A stretch of 5,155 bases of DNA from an uncultured Ruminococcus sp. (GCA_900538575.1 UPZA01000041.1:1-5155); one strand, 5' to 3'; positions 1 through 5,155 are shown, counted from the stretch's first letter. Made by a program: numbers and translations. The notes: generated from the letters alone by a model not told the origin.

Positions 1-187
1 CCGGGTAAAAAATACCGCAGGCTTTCCGGCTGACCGTCTGGAAAAAATACAGGCTGCCTTTTCCGACTTTAAGAAAGAAGCCTTGCAGAGAAAAAAGGCT
101 GTAAAAACAGGAACAGCCAGCCCGAAAGAATTTACGGACTGGCTGTATCAGCAGAGTAATGTAATTGTGGAGCTGACTGAATACTAA
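1..187 (+). CDS. C-terminal fragment of an unrecognised protein (possibly DUF6076-like)
   Basis: An open frame enters at the left edge (codons start at base 2) and ends at TAA 185-187, giving 61 residues. The fragment is charged and probably helical: a Lys/Arg-rich stretch (FKKEALQRKKAVK) is followed by EFTDWLYQQSNVIVEL and the terminus TEY. The pattern 'basic helix, G, EF..WL' recalls the C-terminal tail of DUF6076-type proteins common on integrative elements of gut Clostridia, but that is from memory of the family style and could be wrong. No catalytic motif is visible. One counted line (1-60) is about 52% GC, above the genes that follow, and a 138-nt leader separates it from the next gene, so it is probably not part of the exporter operon. 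It is partial only because the window starts inside it. Confidence 0.6.
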   Translation, partial: RVKNTAGFPADRLEKIQAAFSDFKKEALQRKKAVKTGTASPKEFTDWLYQQSNVIVELTEY

Positions 188-240
188 TTTTTTTCTCGTT
201 GTGAGGTTTCTGTGACATTTGCCTGATGGCAGTATCGAAA

Positions 241-261
241 TTGCAGTAATTACTCATGCAA
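241..261. promoter_or_regulatory. Imperfect palindrome in the operon leader, candidate regulator operator
   Basis: The sequence TTGCAGTAATTACTCATGCAA (described here by its parts) has a perfect 10-bp palindrome AGTAATTACT at 245-254, flanked by the inverted pentamers TTGCA (241-245) and TGCAA (257-261), which are slightly off-centre. It lies 65 bp upstream of the first start codon and just upstream of -10-like hexamers at 277-282 (TATACA) and 284-289 (TATACC). Neither hexamer has a recognisable -35 at 16-18 bp. That arrangement fits an activator-dependent promoter, and the LuxR-type regulator encoded at the end of this operon is the obvious candidate ligand. This is inference from position and symmetry; no second copy was seen in the window. 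Confidence 0.3.
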
Positions 262-276
262 AATGCTTCTTCGTTT

Positions 277-289
277 TATACACTATACC
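277..289 (+). promoter_or_regulatory. Weak candidate -10 region of the exporter/two-component operon
   Basis: Two overlapping -10-like hexamers, TATACA (277-282) and TATACC (284-289), occur in the AT-rich leader 40-50 bp before the ATPase start. No sequence close to TTGACA lies at the right distance upstream, so if this is the promoter it would need help from an activator. The whole gene-free leader runs from 188 to 325. Nothing else in it is convincing: a T-run at 188-194 just after the upstream stop has no preceding stem. Confidence 0.25.
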
Positions 290-310
290 TATATGGTGGA
301 GCACCAAATG

Positions 311-317
311 AAAGGAG
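311..317 (+). promoter_or_regulatory. Shine-Dalgarno site that fixes the ATPase start
   Basis: AAAGGAG at 311-317 ends 8 nt before ATG 326-328, the best-spaced ribosome-binding site in the region. Upstream in-frame ATGs at 263, 293 and 308 are poorer: 263 and 293 have no purine-rich site, and 308 has only TGGAG at 297-301. The start at 326 also gives the usual ABC N-terminus, a few residues before the first beta strand. Confidence 0.75.
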
Positions 318-325
318 CAAAAAAT

Positions 326-1009
326 ATGTCTGCAATTCAAAATGCGATTGAAGTGAGGAACTTAACAAAGGTTTTTAGTGGCAGGGTTTTGTTTGAGAAT
401 TTTAGCCTGAATGTAAAAGCAAATACTATTCATGCGATTATTGGCCCGAACGGTTCTGGAAAGACCACACTGCTGCGCTTGATTACAGGGGTATACCAGC
501 CAAATGCAGGGACAATCAACATTGCAGGGAAATATGCAATGCAGCTTGAAAATGACTATCTGTATGACGAAAAGACTGGCCTTGAAAATTTGAAAATTTT
601 TGGAAAATACTTTGGATTTGAAATAAATGATCGTTCAGACGGCTATTGTACGCAATTAGGATTGACCGAGCATTTAGGAAAGCGTGTTAGCACTTATTCT
701 AAAGGAATGAAAAGAAAACTGTCCCTTTTGATTGTGATTATGATGGGACGGGATATTCTGCTCATGGATGAACCAACATCGGGTGTAGACCCCATATCCA
801 GAGTAGAAATCCGTAGTTTGATAGAGGCTCTAAAAGCTGACGGAAAAACGGTTATTATCACTTCACATGACCTTAGCGAGATTGAAAAGTGCGCTGATGA
901 TGTATCTATGATTAAAAATGGCAGATTGCTGTTTGATAAGGGTATTCAAGAAATGCAAGGACAATCATTGGAAGAAATCTTTATTAAGGAGGGCAATCGG
1001 CATGAGTAA
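326..1009 (+). CDS. ABC transporter ATP-binding protein, LanF/BcrA-like, with an E-loop
   Basis: Cytoplasmic ATPase of an ABC-2-type exporter, 227 aa from ATG 326, the usual size for a single-domain CcmA/BcrA-type subunit. In order: Walker A GPNGSGKT at residues 40-47 (Lys46); the Q-loop region LENDYLYDEKTGLENL, with Glu75 where most families have Gln; signature YSKGMKRKL at 124-132 (Lys126 replaces the first Gly of SGG); Walker B ILLMDEPTSGVDP with Asp148 and catalytic Glu149; H-loop TSHDLSE with His181. All catalytic residues are present, so it should hydrolyse ATP. Glu in place of the Q-loop Gln is known from lantibiotic-immunity LanF proteins and from BcrA-like bacitracin exporters, which supports export of a membrane-active compound, though the substrate is not shown by sequence. 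It is the first gene of the operon; its last 8 nt (ATGAGTAA) overlap the next start, implying translational coupling. Confidence 0.93.
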   Translation: MSAIQNAIEVRNLTKVFSGRVLFENFSLNVKANTIHAIIGPNGSGKTTLLRLITGVYQPNAGTINIAGKYAMQLENDYLYDEKTGLENLKIFGKYFGFEINDRSDGYCTQLGLTEHLGKRVSTYSKGMKRKLSLLIVIMMGRDILLMDEPTSGVDPISRVEIRSLIEALKADGKTVIITSHDLSEIEKCADDVSMIKNGRLLFDKGIQEMQGQSLEEIFIKEGNRHE

Positions 1010-1706
1010 CATGGGAAAAGGCGCAGGCTACTATCTTACCAGAAGTAAAAGCCTCCTAATTGATACTGCGATTGTTGCCATTCTGGCGATTTTTATGAGC
1101 TTTGCAATGCAGATGGACGCCTTGCAGTCTAAGGGAGAAGATTATTTAGTCCTAATGCTCTATGCGGTTATTTTTGGTCTTACCTCCCTGCAATCCGGTG
1201 CTATGATTGTAGATTTGACAGCAAAGGATAAGGTAAGCCGGAGAATTGAATTTTTTGCAGCTTCTGGAATTGCGGTAAAAGAGATTATAAAACAGTATTC
1301 GATACAGATTTTCCGCTTTTCTGGTATTATCCCGTTCTTTGTTTTTATGAGTTGCTATTACTTTACCGACTGGACAATGAGCTTTGGGCGGATCGTATGC
1401 GTTTATCTTAGTATTCTTGTACTTAGTTTTTGTGAGATTGTCGCTTTGAATATCATTGTACTGGATGTGAAACGAGTAAAACTGTTCAAAAATGTTCTAT
1501 TCTTTGGTAATTTTGCACTGGTTTATTTGATTGCGATGTCGGCAGAACGAATTACAGAGTTTGTGAATCAACATCATATAGGAATTGACTATTTGATTAT
1601 TGTGGTTGATGTTGCACTTTGCATGATGTTTGCACTATTAAGTTTCTTTAAGGCTCGGCACATGAGCAACGAAGCAGTTATCAGGAGGGATGGCGAATGG
1701 GTTTGA
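1002..1706 (+). CDS. ABC-2-type permease subunit 1 (LanE/LanG-like)
   Basis: Integral membrane protein of 234 aa with about six hydrophobic segments (roughly residues 18-36, 48-70, 104-121, 129-154, 163-181, 194-216), the fold expected of a half-size ABC-2 or LanE/G permease. ATG 1002 is chosen because AAGGAGGG (986-993) sits 8 nt upstream. The open frame extends back to 918 but only inside the ATPase gene, in another frame. The loop after the second segment carries DKVSRRIEFFAASGI at 76-90. This matches a motif in the following gene and the 'E..tgtlE.LL..p' region of ABC-2 permeases, a likely contact with the ATPase. Neighbours: overlaps the ATPase by 8 nt and the second permease by 10 nt. 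The sequence is too divergent for a named gene; the role as a transporter subunit rests on topology and context. Confidence 0.82.
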   Translation: MSNMGKGAGYYLTRSKSLLIDTAIVAILAIFMSFAMQMDALQSKGEDYLVLMLYAVIFGLTSLQSGAMIVDLTAKDKVSRRIEFFAASGIAVKEIIKQYSIQIFRFSGIIPFFVFMSCYYFTDWTMSFGRIVCVYLSILVLSFCEIVALNIIVLDVKRVKLFKNVLFFGNFALVYLIAMSAERITEFVNQHHIGIDYLIIVVDVALCMMFALLSFFKARHMSNEAVIRRDGEWV

Positions 1707-2344
1707 TAACCTTAAACCTTAAAAGGGTATTGAACTGGAATTTTATATTTATGAGTGCGGTAGCAGCTATCTTCGGCATGATCTCTCTGATGAACTTTGG
1801 GGATATTTCAGAGAACATTGTATTTGGCGTTGATATAAAGTATTTTATGCTTGATGGATACCTGTGCTTATTTATCTTTTTTGCCGGAGAAATAAGCAAG
1901 GATATGTTGCAGCAAGAAAAAATCACAAAGAGAATAGAATGGAAACTTGCTAATGGTATTAAAATCTCAAGTATTGTTAAAGAGAATCTGCTATCACTAT
2001 GGATTGGAACGCTGATCCTTTTGTTTCCTCTACTTTTGATGATTTCCATTCGTCTGCCAAACCTTATCTTGTTATTAGGCACCTATTTTCTGATCCTTAG
2101 CGTATTGTATTCGGCATTTATAAATGTTTTGATTCTCTGGATTAGAAATATGAACTGGTTTAAGAGTATTCCTATCTTTGCAACACTGCTTCATATTTTG
2201 CTGGTTGTCTTAAAATGTGGGATATTTATGAAAACGAATAATGTGTGGGTGTTGCTACTATTTTCTCCAGTGAGTATAATAGTTTTGACTGCGTGTGGTT
2301 TATGTCTGATGACCAAAGAACGGATCGTATCATCATATTACTAA
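1697..2344 (+). CDS. ABC-2-type permease subunit 2 (LanE/LanG-like)
   Basis: Integral membrane protein of 215 aa, again with about six hydrophobic segments (roughly 16-32, 50-63, 98-117, 121-149, 157-176, 183-205). The start ATG 1697 follows CAGGAGGGA (1682-1690) by 6 nt. After the second segment it carries EKITKRIEWKLANGI at 74-88, which lines up with the same region of permease 1 (E/D-K-[IV]-[ST]-[KR]-R-I-E-[WF]...A-[NS]-G-I). The two are therefore probably ancient paralogues that pair as a heterodimer on the ATPase, as LanE and LanG do. It is slightly shorter than typical LanE/G proteins (about 240-250 aa by memory). Ends with TAA 2342-2344, 34 nt before the kinase start, the only non-overlapping junction of the operon. 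Substrate unknown. Confidence 0.8.
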   Translation: MGLITLNLKRVLNWNFIFMSAVAAIFGMISLMNFGDISENIVFGVDIKYFMLDGYLCLFIFFAGEISKDMLQQEKITKRIEWKLANGIKISSIVKENLLSLWIGTLILLFPLLLMISIRLPNLILLLGTYFLILSVLYSAFINVLILWIRNMNWFKSIPIFATLLHILLVVLKCGIFMKTNNVWVLLLFSPVSIIVLTACGLCLMTKERIVSSYY

Positions 2345-2378
2345 CATAATGAATTTTAGCTGAAAGGAGGGGTGTCCT

Positions 2379-3683
2379 ATGCAGGATAAACGCTTCTATC
2401 CGTATCTGCTTCTTCATGCGGGTATTGTGATTTTATGGGTTATATTGGATAGAACACATAAAGGAATTGCGAATGACGGAGCCATCAACTTATTGTCGAT
2501 TGCCGTCTTGCTTTGTTATTTCAATCTGCTCTATCTTCATGTAATGACATCACGGCGAAAGGCAACAATATCTGAATGTGGCTGGAACCTGCTTTCTGTT
2601 TCCTTTATTGCGGCGCTGATGTATGATGGATTTTCTACCTTATACACGGGTGCATTTCTGGCTTTTGCATTGATTATCGGAATAATGCTGGTAAGAACTG
2701 ACGCAAGCCGGGGTAAAATGGTTCGCTTGCTGTTTGGAATTGCGGCTATCATACTGTCGTTTTTCAATTTCCAAATTCTCCCTGCTATAACTATGTTAGT
2801 TGGAATGTTCATGGGAATTTTCCTTGATTATAGATATATAAATTTGAAACAGGTTAATATTCTTCCGATTGCCCAGAGGAAAGCAAGATATGTCCTCGCT
2901 TTTATGATTCCCTTGTTTACAGTCGTACTTTATTGCTTTGATTTGTCCACCCTACAAGTCAATGTATTTTTTCAGCTTATAATGCTTTTATTTGAGGCCT
3001 TTGCTGTCATTCATCTTGGCGACATGGAGGCCCGTTACAAGGAGTTGACAAAGTATTATGAATTAACGAACTATATTGCAAATGAGAGGGAAGATTTCTC
3101 AAGACTGCTTCATAACGATGTGCTTCAAGACATTGGAGGTGCCAAAAATCTCCTGTCGCTTCGCTCACCAGATGTTGATGAAACAAAAAGGATATTGTCT
3201 GATTTGGAATTGCGGGTAAGAAATATGATGAATTTCTATTCCTCTAATATCTTTTCGGGGTATGCTTCATGGGAACATATCGGATATATGCTTGACGCGA
3301 TTAAGAAGCTGTACCCAAAGAAGAATATACTTGTAGATTTCACGATTGACAGCGAAGCAAGGATTGCTTTGAAAAAAGATAACAGTTTGGAACAGACCAT
3401 GCAGATAATCAAAGAACTTGTCAACAATGTTTATAAACACGCTGCCGCTACTTTTATCCATTTGGAAATCGCGCTAAATGAAGAAAGTAAACTCGTAATT
3501 ACCTGTCAAAATGATGGAGCGAAACCAAATGACATTGAAAATATTCTTTCTTCCAAAGGTGGTATGCTGTTCTTGACGGTGTTGATAAATGGGAATGGTG
3601 GTAACATTCAGTATTTAGAGAAAGATGGTATTTTAACTGCAACGGCAGTTTTGGGGAGAAAAAATGAAGATATTACTATTTGA
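2379..3683 (+). CDS. Polytopic sensor histidine kinase, HisKA_3 (ComP/DesK/NarX-like)
   Basis: A 434-aa membrane kinase; ATG 2379 follows AAAGGAGGGG (2363-2372) by 6 nt. Residues 1-212 hold about seven hydrophobic segments (near 9-24, 35-55, 71-104 as one or two, 115-151 as two, 168-188, 191-210) with only short loops, so sensing is probably within or at the membrane. A charged helix (215-243) leads to the dimerisation and phosphotransfer motif LLHNDVLQDIGG with His245 as the likely phosphoacceptor and Gln250 at the position used for phosphatase activity in this family. Asn246 replaces the usual Asp after the His. The HATPase_c domain shows an N-box KELVNNVYKHA (345-355, Asn350) and a G1-like NDGAKP (378-383); the usual second glycine box is replaced by SKGGMLFL (392-399), followed by a terminal GNGGNIQYL. 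It overlaps the response regulator by 20 nt, so it almost certainly acts on it. The signal is unknown. Confidence 0.9.
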   Translation: MQDKRFYPYLLLHAGIVILWVILDRTHKGIANDGAINLLSIAVLLCYFNLLYLHVMTSRRKATISECGWNLLSVSFIAALMYDGFSTLYTGAFLAFALIIGIMLVRTDASRGKMVRLLFGIAAIILSFFNFQILPAITMLVGMFMGIFLDYRYINLKQVNILPIAQRKARYVLAFMIPLFTVVLYCFDLSTLQVNVFFQLIMLLFEAFAVIHLGDMEARYKELTKYYELTNYIANEREDFSRLLHNDVLQDIGGAKNLLSLRSPDVDETKRILSDLELRVRNMMNFYSSNIFSGYASWEHIGYMLDAIKKLYPKKNILVDFTIDSEARIALKKDNSLEQTMQIIKELVNNVYKHAAATFIHLEIALNEESKLVITCQNDGAKPNDIENILSSKGGMLFLTVLINGNGGNIQYLEKDGILTATAVLGRKNEDITI

Positions 3684-4263
3684 TGATCACAGGATATTTG
3701 GAGAGAGTTTAAGCAAACTTCTGGAAGATTGGGACGAAATCTCTATCTGTCGCTATGTAAGTAATGAAACAGAGTTTTGGAATATTCTTTCCGTAGACGA
3801 ATGGGACATTGTATTACTTGATGTCAACCTAAGAGAGCAGTCAAAAAGTTCTGGCATTGATCTGATAGAAACGATATATAGTAAAAAGCCAAAAATAAAG
3901 GTGGTTATGCTATCCTCTTATGATATGCCGGTTTATAGACAGGAGGCACTTAAAAGAGGTGCTGCAAGTTATATTGACAAGTCGGCTTCTGCTGATGAGC
4001 TGGTAAAAAAACTTACAGCTATTAGTAAAGGTCACAAATCCACTACGCCCCCTTTATTAGATCCCCTGACAGATCGTGAAGCGGAAATTATTAAGGCGAT
4101 TGGAACAGGGAAAACAAAGCATGAAATAGCGCAAGAACTGTATATCAGTGAACGGACACTTTACAACCATATCCAAAGCATCTATGATAAGCTGGGGGCT
4201 AAAAATGCTATCGAAGCCTATAACAAGGCTATTGCACTTGGATATATCACACCCTTAATATGA
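3664..4263 (+). CDS. LuxR/NarL-family response regulator
   Basis: DNA-binding response regulator of 199 aa, about the normal length for the family. Receiver domain (1-120): acidic pair Asp7-Asp8, phosphoacceptor Asp53 in IVLLDVNL, switch Ser84 in VVMLSSYD and Lys106 in SYIDKS, all expected residues present. After a short Thr/Pro-rich linker (KSTTPPLLDP) comes a LuxR-type HTH (135-197) with LTDREAEI, HEIAQELYISERTLYNHI as scaffold and recognition helices, and YDKLGAKNAIEA. ATG 3664 follows GGGGAG (3653-3658) by 5 nt and lies inside the kinase gene, 20 nt before its stop. It would be phosphorylated by the upstream kinase and probably activates the operon's own promoter; that target is inferred from the operon layout. 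It is the last gene, followed by a terminator. Confidence 0.94.
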   Translation: MKILLFDDHRIFGESLSKLLEDWDEISICRYVSNETEFWNILSVDEWDIVLLDVNLREQSKSSGIDLIETIYSKKPKIKVVMLSSYDMPVYRQEALKRGAASYIDKSASADELVKKLTAISKGHKSTTPPLLDPLTDREAEIIKAIGTGKTKHEIAQELYISERTLYNHIQSIYDKLGAKNAIEAYNKAIALGYITPLI

Positions 4264-4375
4264 GTTTAGGCAATAAGAGGGACAGATATATCAGAACACA
4301 AGTGACAAGTATGCACATTATGTAAGCAGATAGCAAAAACAAGTATCATTGAACGACTTCATCAAAACAATAAAG

Positions 4376-4415
4376 AAAAGCTGGGAGCAAAATTAAGTCT
4401 GCTTCCAGCTTTTTT
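4376..4415 (+). terminator. Strong intrinsic terminator of the exporter/two-component operon
   Basis: Arms AAAAGCTGGGAGCA (4376-4389) and TGCTTCCAGCTTTT (4400-4413) form a 14-bp stem with one G-T wobble and a 10-nt loop, followed by six Ts (4410-4415) overlapping the stem base. It lies 113 nt after the regulator stop. On the minus strand the stem is followed by TTTTCTTTA, so it may also stop transcripts entering from the right. The 4264-4375 stretch before it holds no gene that I can support. Confidence 0.9.
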
Positions 4416-4500
4416 GTATTTGCTATTGTATGTGGTTGACTAAGGAATATTGTTTAAGCGTGAGTTTGTGATATTGGGTGTGGTATCTTTAACTATGGGA
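4416..4500. other. AT-rich gene-free end of the cassette and junction with GC-rich DNA
   Basis: Between the terminator and about 4495 the DNA is AT-rich, without a supported gene or an obvious long inverted repeat. From about 4500 onward it is GC-rich and reads as XRE repressor coding sequence on the minus strand. Homology of that reading ends after codons for WERGV, so the breakpoint is probably within about 4489-4502 (TTTAACTATGGGAA). This is the likely right end of the inserted element, or of a recombined segment. No matching left end is present in the window, so the element family cannot be named. Confidence 0.5.
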
Positions 4501-4626
4501 AACTCCGCGCTCCCACTTGGAGACCGATTTATCGCTCACGCCGAGCTTTTCGGCGAGCTGCTTCTGCGTGAGGCCGAGCGCCTTTCTTTTGCCCGCGATG
4601 TATTGTCCGATCCTGATGAGATCCAT
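4489..4626 (-). pseudogene. XRE-family HTH repressor, truncated after its HTH
   Basis: Start ATG at 4626-4624 (minus) with AAAGGAG (RC of 4636-4642) 9 nt upstream. The 45-residue product begins MDLIRIGQYIAGKRKALGL and continues TQKQLAEKLGVSDKSVSKWERGV (HTH at about 19-41), a textbook Firmicute XRE domain. It then ends abruptly with SHS and TAA at 4491-4489. Full XRE domains need two further helices and these proteins are usually 65 to over 100 aa, so this is a 5' remnant. The coding part is GC-rich like moaE upstream, whereas the last codons lie at the change to AT-rich DNA. The simplest reading is that the low-GC cassette inserted into, or replaced, the 3' part. The short product is unlikely to fold as a working repressor. 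Confidence 0.75.
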
Positions 4627-4688
4627 AAAACCGTTCTCCTTTGTGTTGATCGGTTTCTTTATAGCAGAACCGCGGCGAAAAGAACACC

Positions 4689-4730
4689 CCCTGAAAGTAG
4701 AATCGTGCCTTTCAGGGACGAAAATCCCTG
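4689..4730 (-). promoter_or_regulatory. Two overlapping hairpins between moaE-like gene and xre
   Basis: Read on the minus strand: segment A CAGGGA (4730-4725), segment B TCCCTGAAAG (4718-4709), segment C CTTTCAGGG (4697-4689). A pairs with the start of B (6 bp, loop TTTTCG). B pairs with C (9 bp perfect, 11-nt loop). The two hairpins cannot form together because both use B. B-C is the more stable and could terminate moaE transcription, but the following sequence (GGTGTTCTTTT) is a poor U-tract, so a terminator, an attenuator or an RNA-stability element are all possible. Confidence 0.4.
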
Positions 4731-4733
4731 ACT

Positions 4734-5155
4734 TTAAAACGTTTCGTTTTCCGTGACGCACTCGGATTTGATTCGTCCGACAAGATATTGCAGCGCATCG
4801 ACCGTATGCGGGCGGATGTCGCCGCCGATAAGGATGTACATGATGTCGTCGCCCACGGAGAGCTCGCCCTCGTTGAGCCACACGCGTACATAGTAGACGC
4901 CCTCCAGCTTGTACGTATCGGCAATGGCGGCTTCGACCTTTTCTCGGTCATACGAGAACGCCATGCCGGAGACCAGCGCTGCGGATGTATCGCCCTCGCG
5001 TGCAAGCGCTCTCGCTGTGGCGCGCACAACACCGTTGTGCGTCAGGTACATGCCGATCCTTTTGGCCGACGGGTCTTTTTTCGCCTCGCGCAGCCACTCG
5101 TCCATCGAGGGGCTCTTTTTCCCGTGGTGATGATGGCGCTCGTGCCCAATTGGCA
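4734..5155 (-). CDS. moaE: Divergent MoaE-like protein (molybdopterin synthase large subunit family), 5' end outside window
   Basis: On the minus strand the frame ends at TAA 4736-4734 and stays open to the right edge. MoaE-like features, numbered from the internal Met at 5105: GMYLTHNGVVR (18-28) corresponds to the MoaE 'f.G.VR' strand, WLNEGELSVGDDIMYI (76-91) to the 'HR.G.l.vGd..v.v' segment, GGDIRPHTVDA (94-104) to 'S.HR..af.a', and YLVGRIKSE (107-115) to the 'D.lK' helix. MoaE normally joins MoaD to put two sulfurs into precursor Z, making molybdopterin. Lys113 matches the essential E. coli Lys119, but the second active-site Lys (in P.WK.E) is absent, the tail reading CVTENETF. Upstream of 5105 the frame adds a His-rich stretch (HERHHHHGKKSPS) with no good ribosome-binding site before 5105, so the true start is probably beyond the window. 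It is GC-rich, so chromosomal rather than cassette DNA. Confidence 0.72.
   Translation of the reverse strand, partial: PIGHERHHHHGKKSPSMDEWLREAKKDPSAKRIGMYLTHNGVVRATARALAREGDTSAALVSGMAFSYDREKVEAAIADTYKLEGVYYVRVWLNEGELSVGDDIMYILIGGDIRPHTVDALQYLVGRIKSECVTENETF

Noticed and set aside
113..146. Inverted repeat ACAGCCAG / CTGGCTGT with an 18-nt loop
   Set aside because: It lies inside the coding fragment at the left edge, has a long loop and no following T-run, so it is probably chance.
220..231. TGCC-TGAT-GGCA short dyad in the leader
   Set aside because: Only 4 bp per arm; expected by chance and not tied to a promoter element.
1681..2082. Long minus-strand open frame opposite the second permease
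   Set aside because: No ribosome-binding site and no recognisable domain; the plus-strand permease has topology, spacing and operon context in its favour.
4306..4443. Open plus-strand frame reading QVCTLCKQIAKTSIIERL... through the terminator to TAA 4441-4443
   Set aside because: It has no start codon with a ribosome-binding site after the stop at 4303-4305, and it runs through a strong terminator stem. It could be a decayed gene remnant, but nothing supports translation.
4436..4464. TTGACT as a possible -35 just after the terminator
   Set aside because: The hexamer 17 bp downstream (CGTGAG) is not a -10, and no gene follows on that strand.
4450..4731. Plus-strand open frame over the XRE remnant
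   Set aside because: It is antisense to a clear HTH gene with a good ribosome-binding site, and its composition (Ala/Glu/Arg-rich) is that of a mirror frame.
1..5155. CRISPR array, tRNA or rRNA genes
   Set aside because: No regularly spaced repeats, cloverleaf-like dyads or rRNA-like sequences were seen in a read of both strands.

Overview
The window looks like an accessory (probably mobile-element-borne) cassette abutting chromosomal DNA of a Gram-positive, Clostridia-like gut Firmicute. This is inferred from strong AGGAGG-type Shine-Dalgarno sites before every gene, protein styles typical of Firmicutes (ComP/DesK-type kinase, LuxR/NarL-type regulator, LanF/BcrA-type ATPase) and a sharp change in base composition near the right end. 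Hand counts of single 60-base lines give 30-42% GC inside the cassette (lines 841 and 1441) and 60-62% GC in the right flank (lines 4801 and 4921). No integrase, relaxase or transposase is in the window, so the mobile-element assignment is an inference.

Layout, left to right. (1) 1-187: C-terminal 61 residues of an unrecognised protein, possibly a DUF6076-like protein. (2) 188-325: a gene-free leader with an imperfect palindrome and -10-like hexamers but no good -35. (3) 326-4263: five plus-strand genes, three of the four junctions overlapping: an ABC ATPase (227 aa), two small six-helix ABC-2-type permeases (234 and 215 aa), a polytopic sensor histidine kinase (434 aa) and a LuxR-family response regulator (199 aa). 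A strong intrinsic terminator at 4376-4415 closes the operon. (4) About 4416-4495: AT-rich, gene-free end of the cassette. (5) From about 4495 to the end: GC-rich minus-strand DNA with an XRE-type repressor gene cut off just after its HTH, and upstream of it a divergent MoaE-like gene that runs off the window.

How the genes work together (inference): the kinase, a nearly all-membrane sensor, would detect a membrane-active or lipid-II-targeting compound or a peptide and phosphorylate the regulator at Asp53. The regulator would then activate the shared promoter, raising the heteromeric exporter. The ATPase has Glu where most ABC ATPases have the Q-loop Gln, a hallmark of lantibiotic-immunity (LanF) and bacitracin (BcrA) ATPases. 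The set therefore reads as a stand-alone LanFEG-like self-protection or resistance cassette with its own two-component system and no peptide biosynthesis genes in view. The right boundary, where low-GC DNA replaces the rest of the XRE gene, looks like an insertion or recombination junction.
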